Assembly (NCBI GenBank): GCA_905234425.1
Contig: CAJOHR010000005.1
Location: 1-39,433, forward strand
Reading direction: 5' to 3'
Origin: an uncultured Oscillospiraceae bacterium
GTDB taxonomy: Bacteria; Bacillota; Clostridia; Oscillospirales; Oscillospiraceae
DNA length: 39,433 nt
Below are positions 1 through 6,690 of the stretch, piece by piece. Numbering within the stretch: the first letter of the stretch is position 1; each line of letters begins with the position of its first letter. The notes beneath the pieces are model-generated. The model made no database searches and had not been told where the DNA came from. It worked only from the letters and a program-made list of their open reading frames with translations. A program made the translations under genes and the position numbers.

Positions 1-77
1 GCCAGGGTGGTCTTTCCGGCGTCCACATGGGCGAGAAGACCGACGCAGCACCGTCTTTTTATGGTTTCGTCCGCCAT
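1..77 (-). CDS. Translation GTPase, ribosomal protection (Tet-like) family, 5' end only
   Basis: Only the first 25 codons lie in the window, and the gene runs off the left edge. The N-terminus reads MADETIKRRCCVGLLAHVDA and continues into GKTTLA. This is the P-loop (G1) of EF-G/TetM-type translational GTPases, which have the hallmark AHVDAGKTT near residue 20. An AAGGAGGG ribosome binding site sits 6-7 bases upstream of the ATG, and a sigma-A promoter lies about 50 bases further up. EF-G itself usually begins with a different leader, and the short run-in before the P-loop fits Tet(M/O/W)-like ribosomal protection proteins better. The GTPase class is certain. The drug-resistance role is only a family-level possibility, since many clostridia carry housekeeping paralogues of unknown function. 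Confidence 0.75.
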   Translation of the reverse strand, partial: MADETIKRRCCVGLLAHVDAGKTTL

Positions 78-124
78 GATCCGCCCTCCTTCAAGCCTCT
101 CGGTTAAACACGCGATTCCGGTGA

Positions 125-153
125 ATTATACCACAGCGCCCGGAAACTATCAA
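125..153 (-). promoter_or_regulatory. Sigma-A promoter for the Tet-like GTPase
   Basis: On the minus strand TTGATA (148-153) and TATAAT (125-130) are separated by 17 bases. A TGG just before the -10 gives an extended -10 element. It points at the GTPase gene starting at 77. Confidence 0.8.
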
Positions 154-159
154 GCCGCA

Positions 160-190
160 TAAAACACCGCCGGATACCGTCCGGCGGTGT
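160..190 (-). terminator. Intrinsic terminator after the 69-aa gene
   Basis: A perfect 11-bp stem (164-174 with 180-190, five-base loop) is followed on the minus strand by TTTTAT. It lies just beyond the stop of the small Cys-rich gene and would end the ylbJ/small-protein transcript before the next promoter. Confidence 0.8.
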
Positions 191-199
191 AAGGGCAGA

Positions 200-409
200 T
201 CAAAGGGAATAGTCCCTGTCGTCGTATTTTGTAAAATCCGGATTCACGGGCCTGGGCGGCGTCCGGCGAAGGGGATCATAGCGGAAGCGGCTGCAGTGGT
301 CCCCGGCGGACATGACGCCCTTTTTCCGGCATGCCACCGTTTCCTCTCCTGCCGAAGCGGAGAAGCGGCAATAGGCGCATCTAGGCTCGATATCTTTGCG
401 GAACACCAC
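200..409 (-). CDS. Small Cys-rich hypothetical protein (69 aa)
   Basis: I do not recognise a named family. The reading frame starts at a GTG preceded by GGAGGTGG at good spacing, and it lies 33 bases downstream of ylbJ on the same strand, so it is probably co-transcribed. The protein has a CAYC pair near residue 11, a third Cys in VACRKKGV and a fourth in DHCSRF. This spacing could bind a metal such as zinc, or an Fe-S cluster. The second half is basic and proline-rich and ends in KYDDRDYSL. There is no signal peptide or membrane segment. A longer overlapping frame (244-471) overlaps the ylbJ end and lacks this ribosome binding site, so I prefer the 69-residue product. Function unknown. Confidence 0.65.
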   Translation of the reverse strand: MVFRKDIEPRCAYCRFSASAGEETVACRKKGVMSAGDHCSRFRYDPLRRTPPRPVNPDFTKYDDRDYSL

Positions 410-442
410 GGGAAACCACCTCCGGAACTGGATGTGGTCTCA

Positions 443-1627
443 TTATACACCATTCTTCTCCCGATTTCCATACCCTTTCACCAGAATCCCCGCAGAAATC
501 ACGGTCAGCAGCAGCCAAACCACAAGGGAAGTTACGGTAGAGACCGTTAGCGCATAACGGAAATTCAGCCCGGCAATGGCGTCCACCTGGGTGGCAAGAT
601 AACGGGACACGGGCACATTCCAGTTCAGGAGCCTGGAAATTCCCCAGATCAGCATGGCCGAGATCAGACCGTGGAGCAGCTTGCCGAAGAAGTAGGTCCT
701 GGTGGATAGTCCGCTGGAGCCGATAAAGGAGAGCACCTGACAGTGGACCGAAAGACCGGCCCAGCCCAGAATAAAAGCCGCCATGCAGAGTTTATCCCCC
801 ATGGCCCCGGCCACATCCCGAAGGCTCCATACGCCGGAGGTCATCTCAATGGCGCCGGTCAAAAGACTTTCCGCCCAATCCTGGCGCATACCAAAGCCGC
901 GAAGGACGGATGTCATCCCGGCTGCAAGGCCGGAAATCAAGCCGGTGAAAAACAGCAGGCGAATCAGCACCGTGAAGAAGATGACAAAGCCGCAGATGCT
1001 CAGGGTTGCGGAAAAGGCGGAGCGAACCGCGCCCGTAAACGCCTCGGCAAAGCCAAGTGTGGGGATATCCGATCTGGAATCCCCCCCAATTCCGCCTTCC
1101 CGCGCATGATAAAAGCGGAACAGGATCCCAACCAGAATCGACGCGGCCACATGGGCCCCATAGAGCCAAAGCCCTGCCCTGCTGCTGGAAAACACCCCCG
1201 CGCCAACCACCCCAAGGATAAAGGCGGGACCGGAGTTGTTGCAGAAGCTGAGCATCCGCTCCGCCTCGGTCCTGGAGCATTGCCCCTTTTGGTAAAGCTC
1301 GATTGCCGTCCTGGCGCCTACAGGGTATCCGCCCACGATTCCCAGCAGAAAGGCCCCGGAGCAGGCGCCGCCGATCCGAAACAGGGGATACATGATCTTT
1401 CCCAGGCGCTTTCCCGCGCCGCGAATGAGCCCCAGATCCACACAAAGCGTGGACAGCACAAAATACGGAAACAGGGAGGGCAAAATCACATTCAGACTCA
1501 GATCCACCCCGGACCTGGCCGCATCCACAGATTGCGACGGAAACAGAATCAGCCCAAGCAGCATCCCCGCGATCCCGATCCCGAAGATCAGATCCCGGGC
1601 ACCCGGCCTGGATAATACACGACTCAT
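443..1627 (-). CDS. ylbJ: Sporulation integral membrane protein YlbJ
   Basis: This 394-residue polytopic membrane protein has about eight to nine hydrophobic segments and belongs to the YlbJ family, which contains nucleoside-recognition (Gate-like) domains. Recognisable blocks are LNVILPSLFPYFVLSTL near residue 46, GIVGGYPVGARTAIELY near residue 95, and SFCNNSGPAFILGVVGAGVF near residue 127. In Bacillus subtilis YlbJ is made in the mother cell under sigma-E and is needed for heat-resistant spores. That role is inferred here by homology. The ATG is preceded by GAGGTGATCC. The gene is divergent from yqfC, another sporulation gene, and the intergenic gap contains a miniature copy of the structured repeat found elsewhere in the window. 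Confidence 0.9.
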   Translation of the reverse strand: MSRVLSRPGARDLIFGIGIAGMLLGLILFPSQSVDAARSGVDLSLNVILPSLFPYFVLSTLCVDLGLIRGAGKRLGKIMYPLFRIGGACSGAFLLGIVGGYPVGARTAIELYQKGQCSRTEAERMLSFCNNSGPAFILGVVGAGVFSSSRAGLWLYGAHVAASILVGILFRFYHAREGGIGGDSRSDIPTLGFAEAFTGAVRSAFSATLSICGFVIFFTVLIRLLFFTGLISGLAAGMTSVLRGFGMRQDWAESLLTGAIEMTSGVWSLRDVAGAMGDKLCMAAFILGWAGLSVHCQVLSFIGSSGLSTRTYFFGKLLHGLISAMLIWGISRLLNWNVPVSRYLATQVDAIAGLNFRYALTVSTVTSLVVWLLLTVISAGILVKGYGNREKNGV

Positions 1628-1683
1628 AGGATCACCTCGGAAAAAGATATGACGGCACAGGAAAGATATTGCCTGTCCCTCAT

Positions 1684-1733
1684 ACGAATATCCGATTAAA
1701 ACATGGTTTTAATCAGGTGGTAGTATCATATAG
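1684..1733 (-). repeat. Miniature (ends-only) copy of the structured intergenic repeat
   Basis: The core is a perfect 9-bp stem, GATTAAAAC (1694-1702) with GTTTTAATC (1706-1714). Read on the minus strand, the left flank matches the left ends of the two long copies (ACTACCACCTGAT here, TCTACTGCCTGAT at 26142, ACTACGCACTGAT at 34103). The right flank GGATATTCGTATG matches GGATAATAGTATG of the 26-kb copy. The four internal hairpins are absent, so this looks like an internally deleted, ends-only derivative. It lies between ylbJ and yqfC. Confidence 0.65.
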
Positions 1734-1750
1734 TAAACCGAGGTGAAACT

Positions 1751-2026
1751 ATGAAAATCAGTCCGAGAGAGCCGATCTATCGAATGGCCGAGCAGTTGTC
1801 CCTGCCGAATCAGGCCCTGGGCGCGTCCCAGATCGAGATCACAGGCAGCCGGCAGATACTGCTCTGCGGCCACAAGGGCATCCGATATTACAGCGAAACG
1901 GAGATCATCGTGGATCTCCGGGATTGTGCCGTCCGGCTTCAGGGCAGCAATCTGGGCATCTGCTCGATGACGCGCCACGAGCTGCTTCTCGGAGGCGTCC
2001 TGGACGCCATGAGCTTTCTCCGATGA
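1751..2026 (+). CDS. yqfC: Sporulation protein YqfC (YabP/YqfC family)
   Basis: The 91-residue protein belongs to the YabP/YqfC family of small beta-rich sporulation proteins. Supporting segments are IEITGSRQILLCGHKGIRYY and the C-terminal GICSMTRHELLLGGVLDAM. In bacilli it is encoded immediately before yqfD and expressed in the mother cell under sigma-E. Here the same order is kept, with a stop/start overlap (ATGA) into yqfD. The ATG follows GAGGTG with a 5-base spacer. No convincing sigma-E promoter was found at a proper distance, because the 120-base gap to ylbJ is largely occupied by the miniature repeat. Confidence 0.88.
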   Translation: MKISPREPIYRMAEQLSLPNQALGASQIEITGSRQILLCGHKGIRYYSETEIIVDLRDCAVRLQGSNLGICSMTRHELLLGGVLDAMSFLR

Positions 2027-3201
2027 CGGGAAACGCCCTGCGGGGACTGCGGGGATGGGCCTTGATCAAGGTCACCGGTGCGGCCACAGAGGATTTTTTG
2101 AATCTTCTCTCCGATGCAGAGATTCCGTTCCGGCGTCTGGAGGTGCTGGATGACGTCACAATACGGTTGCTGATTCCCGCAAACAATATTTCGGACGGGC
2201 GGCGATTTGGGAAAAAGACGGTTTGTACGGTTCAAGTGCTCCGCGTCAGCGGAATGGTTCCGTTTTTTCGTGCCATGGGGATTCGGCTTCTGTATCCGCT
2301 GGTGCTGGCAGGAATGGCGGCTTTCGTCTTCTGGCTCCAGGGGCATATCTGGTTTCTCACGGTTTCCGGGAATGAGACCGTTCCCAGGGAGATGATCCTC
2401 CGGACCCTGGAGGAGGAGGGCGTTACATTCTGGACTGCGGAAAAGGAGCTGGACCTGAATCTGGTCAAGAACCGTGTCCTGGCCAGGCTTCCGGAGCTGA
2501 GCTGGATCACCGTCAACACAGGCGGCGGCAGGGCGGAGGTGGTAGTTCGGGAGCGGCAGGAAAAGCCGGTTCTGCAGAGAGACGCCGCGCCTGCCAATCT
2601 GGTGGCAAAGCGCGGCGGCCTGATTCTTTCTGTGGACGCCGTCAGAGGTTCGCCCCAGGTGCAGCCCGGGGCTCTGGTGGAGGAAGGGGAACTGCTGATT
2701 TCCGGCGTCACGTCCCTGGACCGGATCCTGCTGCTCACCAGAGCCGAAGGGGAAGTTTACGCAAGAACATGGCGTGAGATCCGGGCGGCGCTGCCGAATA
2801 TCGCGGGAGAAAAGCGGTTTACAGGCAGATCCAAAGCCCGATACTCCGTCACCCTCGGAAAAAAGACGATAAACTTCTTCAAAAACAGTGGAATTTCGTA
2901 TGATGTATATGATAAAATACGGGAGACAAGGAACCTGACACTTCCGGGCGGAAAAGCATTTCCGGTTTCGGTCACCAAAACCGTATACCGGGAATACACG
3001 CTTTTGCCTGGAGAGGAGCTGCCGGAGACCGAAGAGGCTGACGTCTCCGGACGGGTGCTGGCACAGATCGCCGGAGAGCTCACAGCCGGAACGATCCTGA
3101 AAACCAGGCTGACGCCGGAATACAGGCCGGACGGGCTCTTGCTTCTGGGGACGGCGGAGTGTCGGGAGGAGATCGGGAGGATCTCGGAAATCAAGGAATG
3201 A
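2023..3201 (+). CDS. yqfD: Sporulation protein YqfD
   Basis: The protein has 392 residues if it starts at the ATG that overlaps the yqfC stop (ATGA at 2023). The frame stays open upstream, but that part is antisense-like and inside yqfC, so the coupled start is chosen. There is a soluble N-terminal domain (about residues 1-80), one hydrophobic segment near residues 88-110 (LVLAGMAAFVFWLQGHIWFL), then an extracytoplasmic region. The segment VTFWTAEKELDLNLVKNRVL and the following LSWITVNTGGGRAEVVVRER resemble the FtsQ/POTRA-like part of YqfD proteins. YqfD (SpoIV-type membrane protein) is needed for sporulation in B. subtilis, and its mechanism is not well defined. Next gene phoH starts 12 bases later. 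Confidence 0.9.
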   Translation: MTGNALRGLRGWALIKVTGAATEDFLNLLSDAEIPFRRLEVLDDVTIRLLIPANNISDGRRFGKKTVCTVQVLRVSGMVPFFRAMGIRLLYPLVLAGMAAFVFWLQGHIWFLTVSGNETVPREMILRTLEEEGVTFWTAEKELDLNLVKNRVLARLPELSWITVNTGGGRAEVVVRERQEKPVLQRDAAPANLVAKRGGLILSVDAVRGSPQVQPGALVEEGELLISGVTSLDRILLLTRAEGEVYARTWREIRAALPNIAGEKRFTGRSKARYSVTLGKKTINFFKNSGISYDVYDKIRETRNLTLPGGKAFPVSVTKTVYREYTLLPGEELPETEEADVSGRVLAQIAGELTAGTILKTRLTPEYRPDGLLLLGTAECREEIGRISEIKE

Positions 3202-3213
3202 GGGATAAAGCCT

Positions 3214-4230
3214 ATGGCGGAATTCTGCGTCAACGCGGAGCGCATGGAACAGCTGGTCAATGTGTTTGGCTCCATGGATGAAAACATCCGGATCATCGAA
3301 CAGGAGTTCGGCGTGACCATCGTCAATCGGGATACGGAACTGAAGGTGAACGGAGAGGACATCGCGGCCTCCTGCGCCGCGAAGACCCTGGAGGGACTCC
3401 TGCAGCTTGCGGCAAAAGGCGAGACCATCGGAGAACAGAACGTCCGGTATGTGATCGGCCTGGTCCGGGAGGGGCAGGAGGAGAAGATCGCCGCCCTGAC
3501 CAAGGACGTGATCTGCATTACCGCCAAAGGAAAGCCCATCAAGGCCAAAACCCTGGGCCAGCAGCAGTATATGAAAGCCATCTCCGATCACACCATCACC
3601 ATCGGCGTGGGCCCTGCCGGAACGGGCAAGACCTATCTGGCGGTGGCAGCCGCCGTAGCGGCCTTCCGGGAGCGGCAGGTGAACCGGATCATCCTGACCC
3701 GGCCTGCCGTGGAAGCGGGGGAGCGGCTGGGCTTCCTGCCGGGCGATATGCAGAACAAGGTGGACCCCTACCTGCGCCCGCTCTATGACGCGCTCTTTGA
3801 GATGCTCGGCACCGAGAGCTACAACAAGTATCTGGAGAAGGGCAATATTGAGGTTGCCCCTCTGGCCTATATGCGCGGACGGACCCTGGATGACAGCTTC
3901 ATCATTCTCGACGAGGCCCAGAACACCACCAGGGAGCAGATGAAGATGTTTCTGACCCGTCTCGGCTTCGGCTCCAGGATCGTGATCACCGGCGACGTGA
4001 CCCAGATCGACCTGCCCCGGGACAAGGTCAGCGGCCTGAAGGACGCGGTCCGGGTCCTGGAGGACGTGGAGGATATCGCGATCTGCCGTTTGACTTCTCA
4101 GGATGTGGTGCGCCACGTCCTGGTCCAGCGGATCATCAACGCCTATGAAAAGGCGGAACAGAAGCGGGAGCGGCAGGCGGAAAAGCGGCTTGCCCCCGGA
4201 AAGACCTTCAAAAAGGCGGTGAAACGGTGA
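3214..4230 (+). CDS. phoH: PhoH family P-loop ATPase
   Basis: This 338-residue PhoH/YbeZ-type protein carries a Walker A motif GPAGTGKT at about residues 133-140 and a Walker B FIILDEAQNT at about 229-238. The region upstream (residues 1-115) is the KH-like N-terminal part typical of long PhoH proteins. The C-terminal tail is strongly basic (KRERQAEKRLAPGKTFKKAV), which fits RNA or nucleotide binding. PhoH proteins are ATPases and putative RNA helicases linked to rRNA maturation, because they are encoded next to the endoribonuclease YbeY. That pairing is kept here with a GTGA overlap. Unlike Bacillus, no yqfF-type gene lies between phoH and ybeY. Confidence 0.92.
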   Translation: MAEFCVNAERMEQLVNVFGSMDENIRIIEQEFGVTIVNRDTELKVNGEDIAASCAAKTLEGLLQLAAKGETIGEQNVRYVIGLVREGQEEKIAALTKDVICITAKGKPIKAKTLGQQQYMKAISDHTITIGVGPAGTGKTYLAVAAAVAAFRERQVNRIILTRPAVEAGERLGFLPGDMQNKVDPYLRPLYDALFEMLGTESYNKYLEKGNIEVAPLAYMRGRTLDDSFIILDEAQNTTREQMKMFLTRLGFGSRIVITGDVTQIDLPRDKVSGLKDAVRVLEDVEDIAICRLTSQDVVRHVLVQRIINAYEKAEQKRERQAEKRLAPGKTFKKAVKR

Positions 4231-4727
4231 AGCATCAGATCATCGTGCACGCGGACGTGCCGAACCTGAATACGCCCGCCCTTACCGCCCATATCAAGCG
4301 GTGCATCCGGGGCGCCCTGGAGGCGGAGGACATCCAGGTCCCCTGTGAGATCAGCGTGCTTCTGACGAACAACGCCGGGATTCGGGAGATCAACCGGGAC
4401 TATCGGAATGTGGATCGGGAGACGGATGTGCTGTCCTTTCCCATGTTCGAGCTGGCGCCCGGCGATTTCCCTGAGGATGTGACGGATTATCTGGACCCGG
4501 GCAGCGACCTGTTTCCCCTGGGGGACATGGCCATTTCCATGGAGAAGGTGGCCGCCCAGGCGGAGGAGCTGGGCCATTCCAAGGAGCGGGAGCTTGGGTA
4601 TCTGACGGTCCATTCGGTGCTGCATCTGCTGGGCTACGACCATATGGACGAAGGACCCATGAAGCGGCATATGCGGGAGCGGGAGGAAGCCGTCATGGAA
4701 GCCCTGTCCCTGCCCCGCGACCTGTAA
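4227..4727 (+). CDS. ybeY: Endoribonuclease YbeY (16S rRNA maturation)
   Basis: The 166-residue protein has the metal-binding signature HSVLHLLGYDHMDEG, which supplies the three zinc-binding histidines of YbeY. It also has the preceding block DRETDVLSFPMFE. YbeY is a single-strand endoribonuclease acting in 16S rRNA 3'-end maturation and 70S quality control. The start is GTG at 4227 and overlaps the phoH stop, so translation is probably coupled. An insert around residues 75-95 (PGDFPEDVTDYLDPGSDL) is typical of clostridial versions. In Bacillus dgkA and cdd separate ybeY from era, but here they are absent and era follows after 14 bases. Confidence 0.93.
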   Translation: MKHQIIVHADVPNLNTPALTAHIKRCIRGALEAEDIQVPCEISVLLTNNAGIREINRDYRNVDRETDVLSFPMFELAPGDFPEDVTDYLDPGSDLFPLGDMAISMEKVAAQAEELGHSKERELGYLTVHSVLHLLGYDHMDEGPMKRHMREREEAVMEALSLPRDL

Positions 4728-4741
4728 AAAGGAGAGGAATT

Positions 4742-5632
4742 ATGATTACAAAATCCGCCATGGTCACCATAGCCGGCCGGCCGAACGTGGGAAAATCCAC
4801 CCTGACCAATACGCTTGTGGGGGAGAAGATCGCCATCGTTTCCAACAAGCCTCAGACCACACGCAACCGAATCTGCGCCGTGGTGAATCACGAGGATACC
4901 CAGATCGTCTTTATGGACACACCGGGCTTCCACAAGGCCAGAACCAAGCTGGGAGAATACATGGACAATGTGGTCCATGAGAGCATCGCCGACGTGGACG
5001 CGGTGATGCTGCTTGTGGAGCCCATTCCCTCGGTGGGGACCCAGGAGCAGCTTCTGATCCGGCAGATCCAGGCGTCGAAGATCCCGGCCATTCTGGTCAT
5101 CAACAAGATCGATACCCTGGAGAACAAGGAAGCCCTGTTTCCCGTCATTGCCGCCTACAGCCAGGCCTGCGATTTTGCGGCCATCATCCCCATCTCCGCA
5201 AAGCGGAAGGAAGGAATCGCCGAGCTTTTGACCGAGGTCCGGAAGTATGCCCAGGAAGGCCCCCAGCTCTTTCCGGACGGCATGATCACCGATCAGCCGG
5301 AACGGCAGATCATGGCGGAGATCATCCGGGAGAAGCTGCTCTGGTGCCTGGACCGGGAGGTTCCCCACGGCACTGCTGTGGAGATCGAGACCTTCTCCGA
5401 GCGGGAGGACAGCGGAATCATCGACCTGGAGGCTGTGGTCTACTGCGAAAAGGCCAGCCACAAGGGGATTATCATCGGCAAGCACGGAGATATGCTCAAA
5501 AGGATCAGCACCATGGCCAGGGAGGACTGCGAGCGGTTCATGGGAACAAAGGTTTACCTTCGCATCTTCGTCAAGGTCCGGGAGGGCTGGCGGAATCAGG
5601 GACGATATCTCCGGAATTTCGGATATGAATAA
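4742..5632 (+). CDS. era: GTPase Era
   Basis: This 296-residue protein has the normal length for Era. GTPase motifs are G1 GRPNVGKS (residues 12-19), switch I with QTTRNRI, G3 DTPGFHKA and G4 NKID, with ISAKRKEGI as G5. The C-terminal KH domain contains IIIGKHGDMLKRI. Era binds the 3' end of 16S rRNA and checks 30S subunit assembly. Its position directly after ybeY, another 16S 3'-end factor, is a functional grouping common in Firmicutes. The ATG follows AAAAAGGAGAGG. It ends the yqfC-to-era unit and is followed by a strong bidirectional terminator. Confidence 0.96.
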   Translation: MITKSAMVTIAGRPNVGKSTLTNTLVGEKIAIVSNKPQTTRNRICAVVNHEDTQIVFMDTPGFHKARTKLGEYMDNVVHESIADVDAVMLLVEPIPSVGTQEQLLIRQIQASKIPAILVINKIDTLENKEALFPVIAAYSQACDFAAIIPISAKRKEGIAELLTEVRKYAQEGPQLFPDGMITDQPERQIMAEIIREKLLWCLDREVPHGTAVEIETFSEREDSGIIDLEAVVYCEKASHKGIIIGKHGDMLKRISTMAREDCERFMGTKVYLRIFVKVREGWRNQGRYLRNFGYE

Positions 5633-5635
5633 AAA

Positions 5636-5679
5636 CCGGCGCCTCGAGGCACAAAGCGGCTTCGAGGCGCTGGCTTTTT
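5636..5679. terminator. Bidirectional intrinsic terminator between era and the ROK kinase
   Basis: A 15-bp stem with G-U pairs (5636-5650 with 5659-5673) is flanked by AAAAA on the left and CTTTTT on the right. It can therefore stop transcripts of both convergent genes. Confidence 0.88.
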
Positions 5680-5683
5680 CACA

Positions 5684-6646
5684 TTACTTCGCGTCTTCGA
5701 TCATGGCAAGGCAGCCGTAGATGACGGAGTCATCGCCCAGCGCGGCGTTTTTGATCTCCACGGTGGAGCGGATAGACGGCATACAGTACCGGTCCACCTC
5801 CTTGAGGATCTTCTCCAGGAACACATCGCCCACCGCCTCGATGACGCCGCCGCCGTAGACCACAAGGTCCGGGCTGAAGGTGTTGATCATATTTCCGGTG
5901 GCAACGGCCAGATAGTGGCAGGCCCGGTCTACAGCCTCCATGGTGACGGGGTCGCCGGCGGCCATGGCCTTTTTCAGATATTTGCTTCGGAATACGCCAT
6001 CCGTGACCCGCTCCGCCATCAGGCTCTCCCGTCCCCGGGACACCTGCTGACGGATATAGGCGCTCATGCCCTGCTTGCTGGAGAAGGCCTCCAGGCAGCC
6101 CCGCTGTCCGCAGTTGCAGAGCGGTCCCTCGGGGTCCAGGATCATGTGGCCGTATTCCGCCGCTTTGAACCGGTTGCCGGTGTATAGCGAGCCGTTCAGA
6201 ATCAGGCCGCCGCCCATGCCGGTGCCTACAAAGAAGCCCACCACGTTCTGATAGCCCTGGGCCACGCCGAAGCGATGCTCGCCCAGAACGCCGAGATTCA
6301 CGTCGTTTCCGATGTAGAAGGGGATTCCGAACCGCTTTTCCATGGAGCCCTTGATGTCATAATTCCGCCAGGGCAGGTTGGGGGTGAACAGAACGATGCC
6401 CTTGCCCTGGTCGATGACGCCGGGGGCGCAGGAGGCGATGGCGTGAATGTCCTTTTTGTCGATCCCGGACTCCGCGATCATCTCCTCCACCACGCTGACG
6501 ATCACTTCCTCCACGTTCTGGGAGGAGTCGCCCTTTCCCTTGGAGCGCTTTTTCAGCCGGTAGATGATCTCCCGGTTCTCGTCAAAGATCACACCTAAAA
6601 CCTTGGTTCCGCCTACGTCCAGGCAGATGTTATAGGATTTGGCCAT
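5684..6646 (-). CDS. ROK family sugar kinase (glucokinase-like)
   Basis: The 320-residue cytoplasmic kinase has the ATP/phosphate motif DVGGTKVLG at residues 10-18 and the glycine-rich GTGMGGGLILNG. The ROK zinc/sugar-binding signature is complete: GHMILDPEGPLCNCGQRG followed by CLEA. ROK kinases phosphorylate glucose, N-acetylglucosamine, N-acetylmannosamine, fructose or allose. The sequence alone does not settle which. No N-terminal helix-turn-helix is present, so it is a kinase and not a NagC-type repressor. The gene has an AAGGAGG site and is the last of a three-gene minus-strand unit after two polyphosphate enzymes. This makes polyphosphate as phosphoryl donor conceivable, but I see no polyphosphate-glucokinase signature, and ATP is the safer assumption. 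Confidence 0.88.
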   Translation of the reverse strand: MAKSYNICLDVGGTKVLGVIFDENREIIYRLKKRSKGKGDSSQNVEEVIVSVVEEMIAESGIDKKDIHAIASCAPGVIDQGKGIVLFTPNLPWRNYDIKGSMEKRFGIPFYIGNDVNLGVLGEHRFGVAQGYQNVVGFFVGTGMGGGLILNGSLYTGNRFKAAEYGHMILDPEGPLCNCGQRGCLEAFSSKQGMSAYIRQQVSRGRESLMAERVTDGVFRSKYLKKAMAAGDPVTMEAVDRACHYLAVATGNMINTFSPDLVVYGGGVIEAVGDVFLEKILKEVDRYCMPSIRSTVEIKNAALGDDSVIYGCLAMIEDAK

Positions 6647-6690
6647 GCTGTCGTCCTCCTTGTATCGTTGTTAGATTTATACAATTATCA

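Noticed and set aside
1727..1735. CATATAGTA as a sigma-E/sigma-K -10 element for yqfC
   Set aside because: The implied transcription start falls inside the yqfC ribosome binding site, and no matching -35 lies at the right distance.
1939..4116. Long antisense frame across yqfD and phoH
   Set aside because: It covers two well-recognised genes on the other strand, and its translation has no family features.
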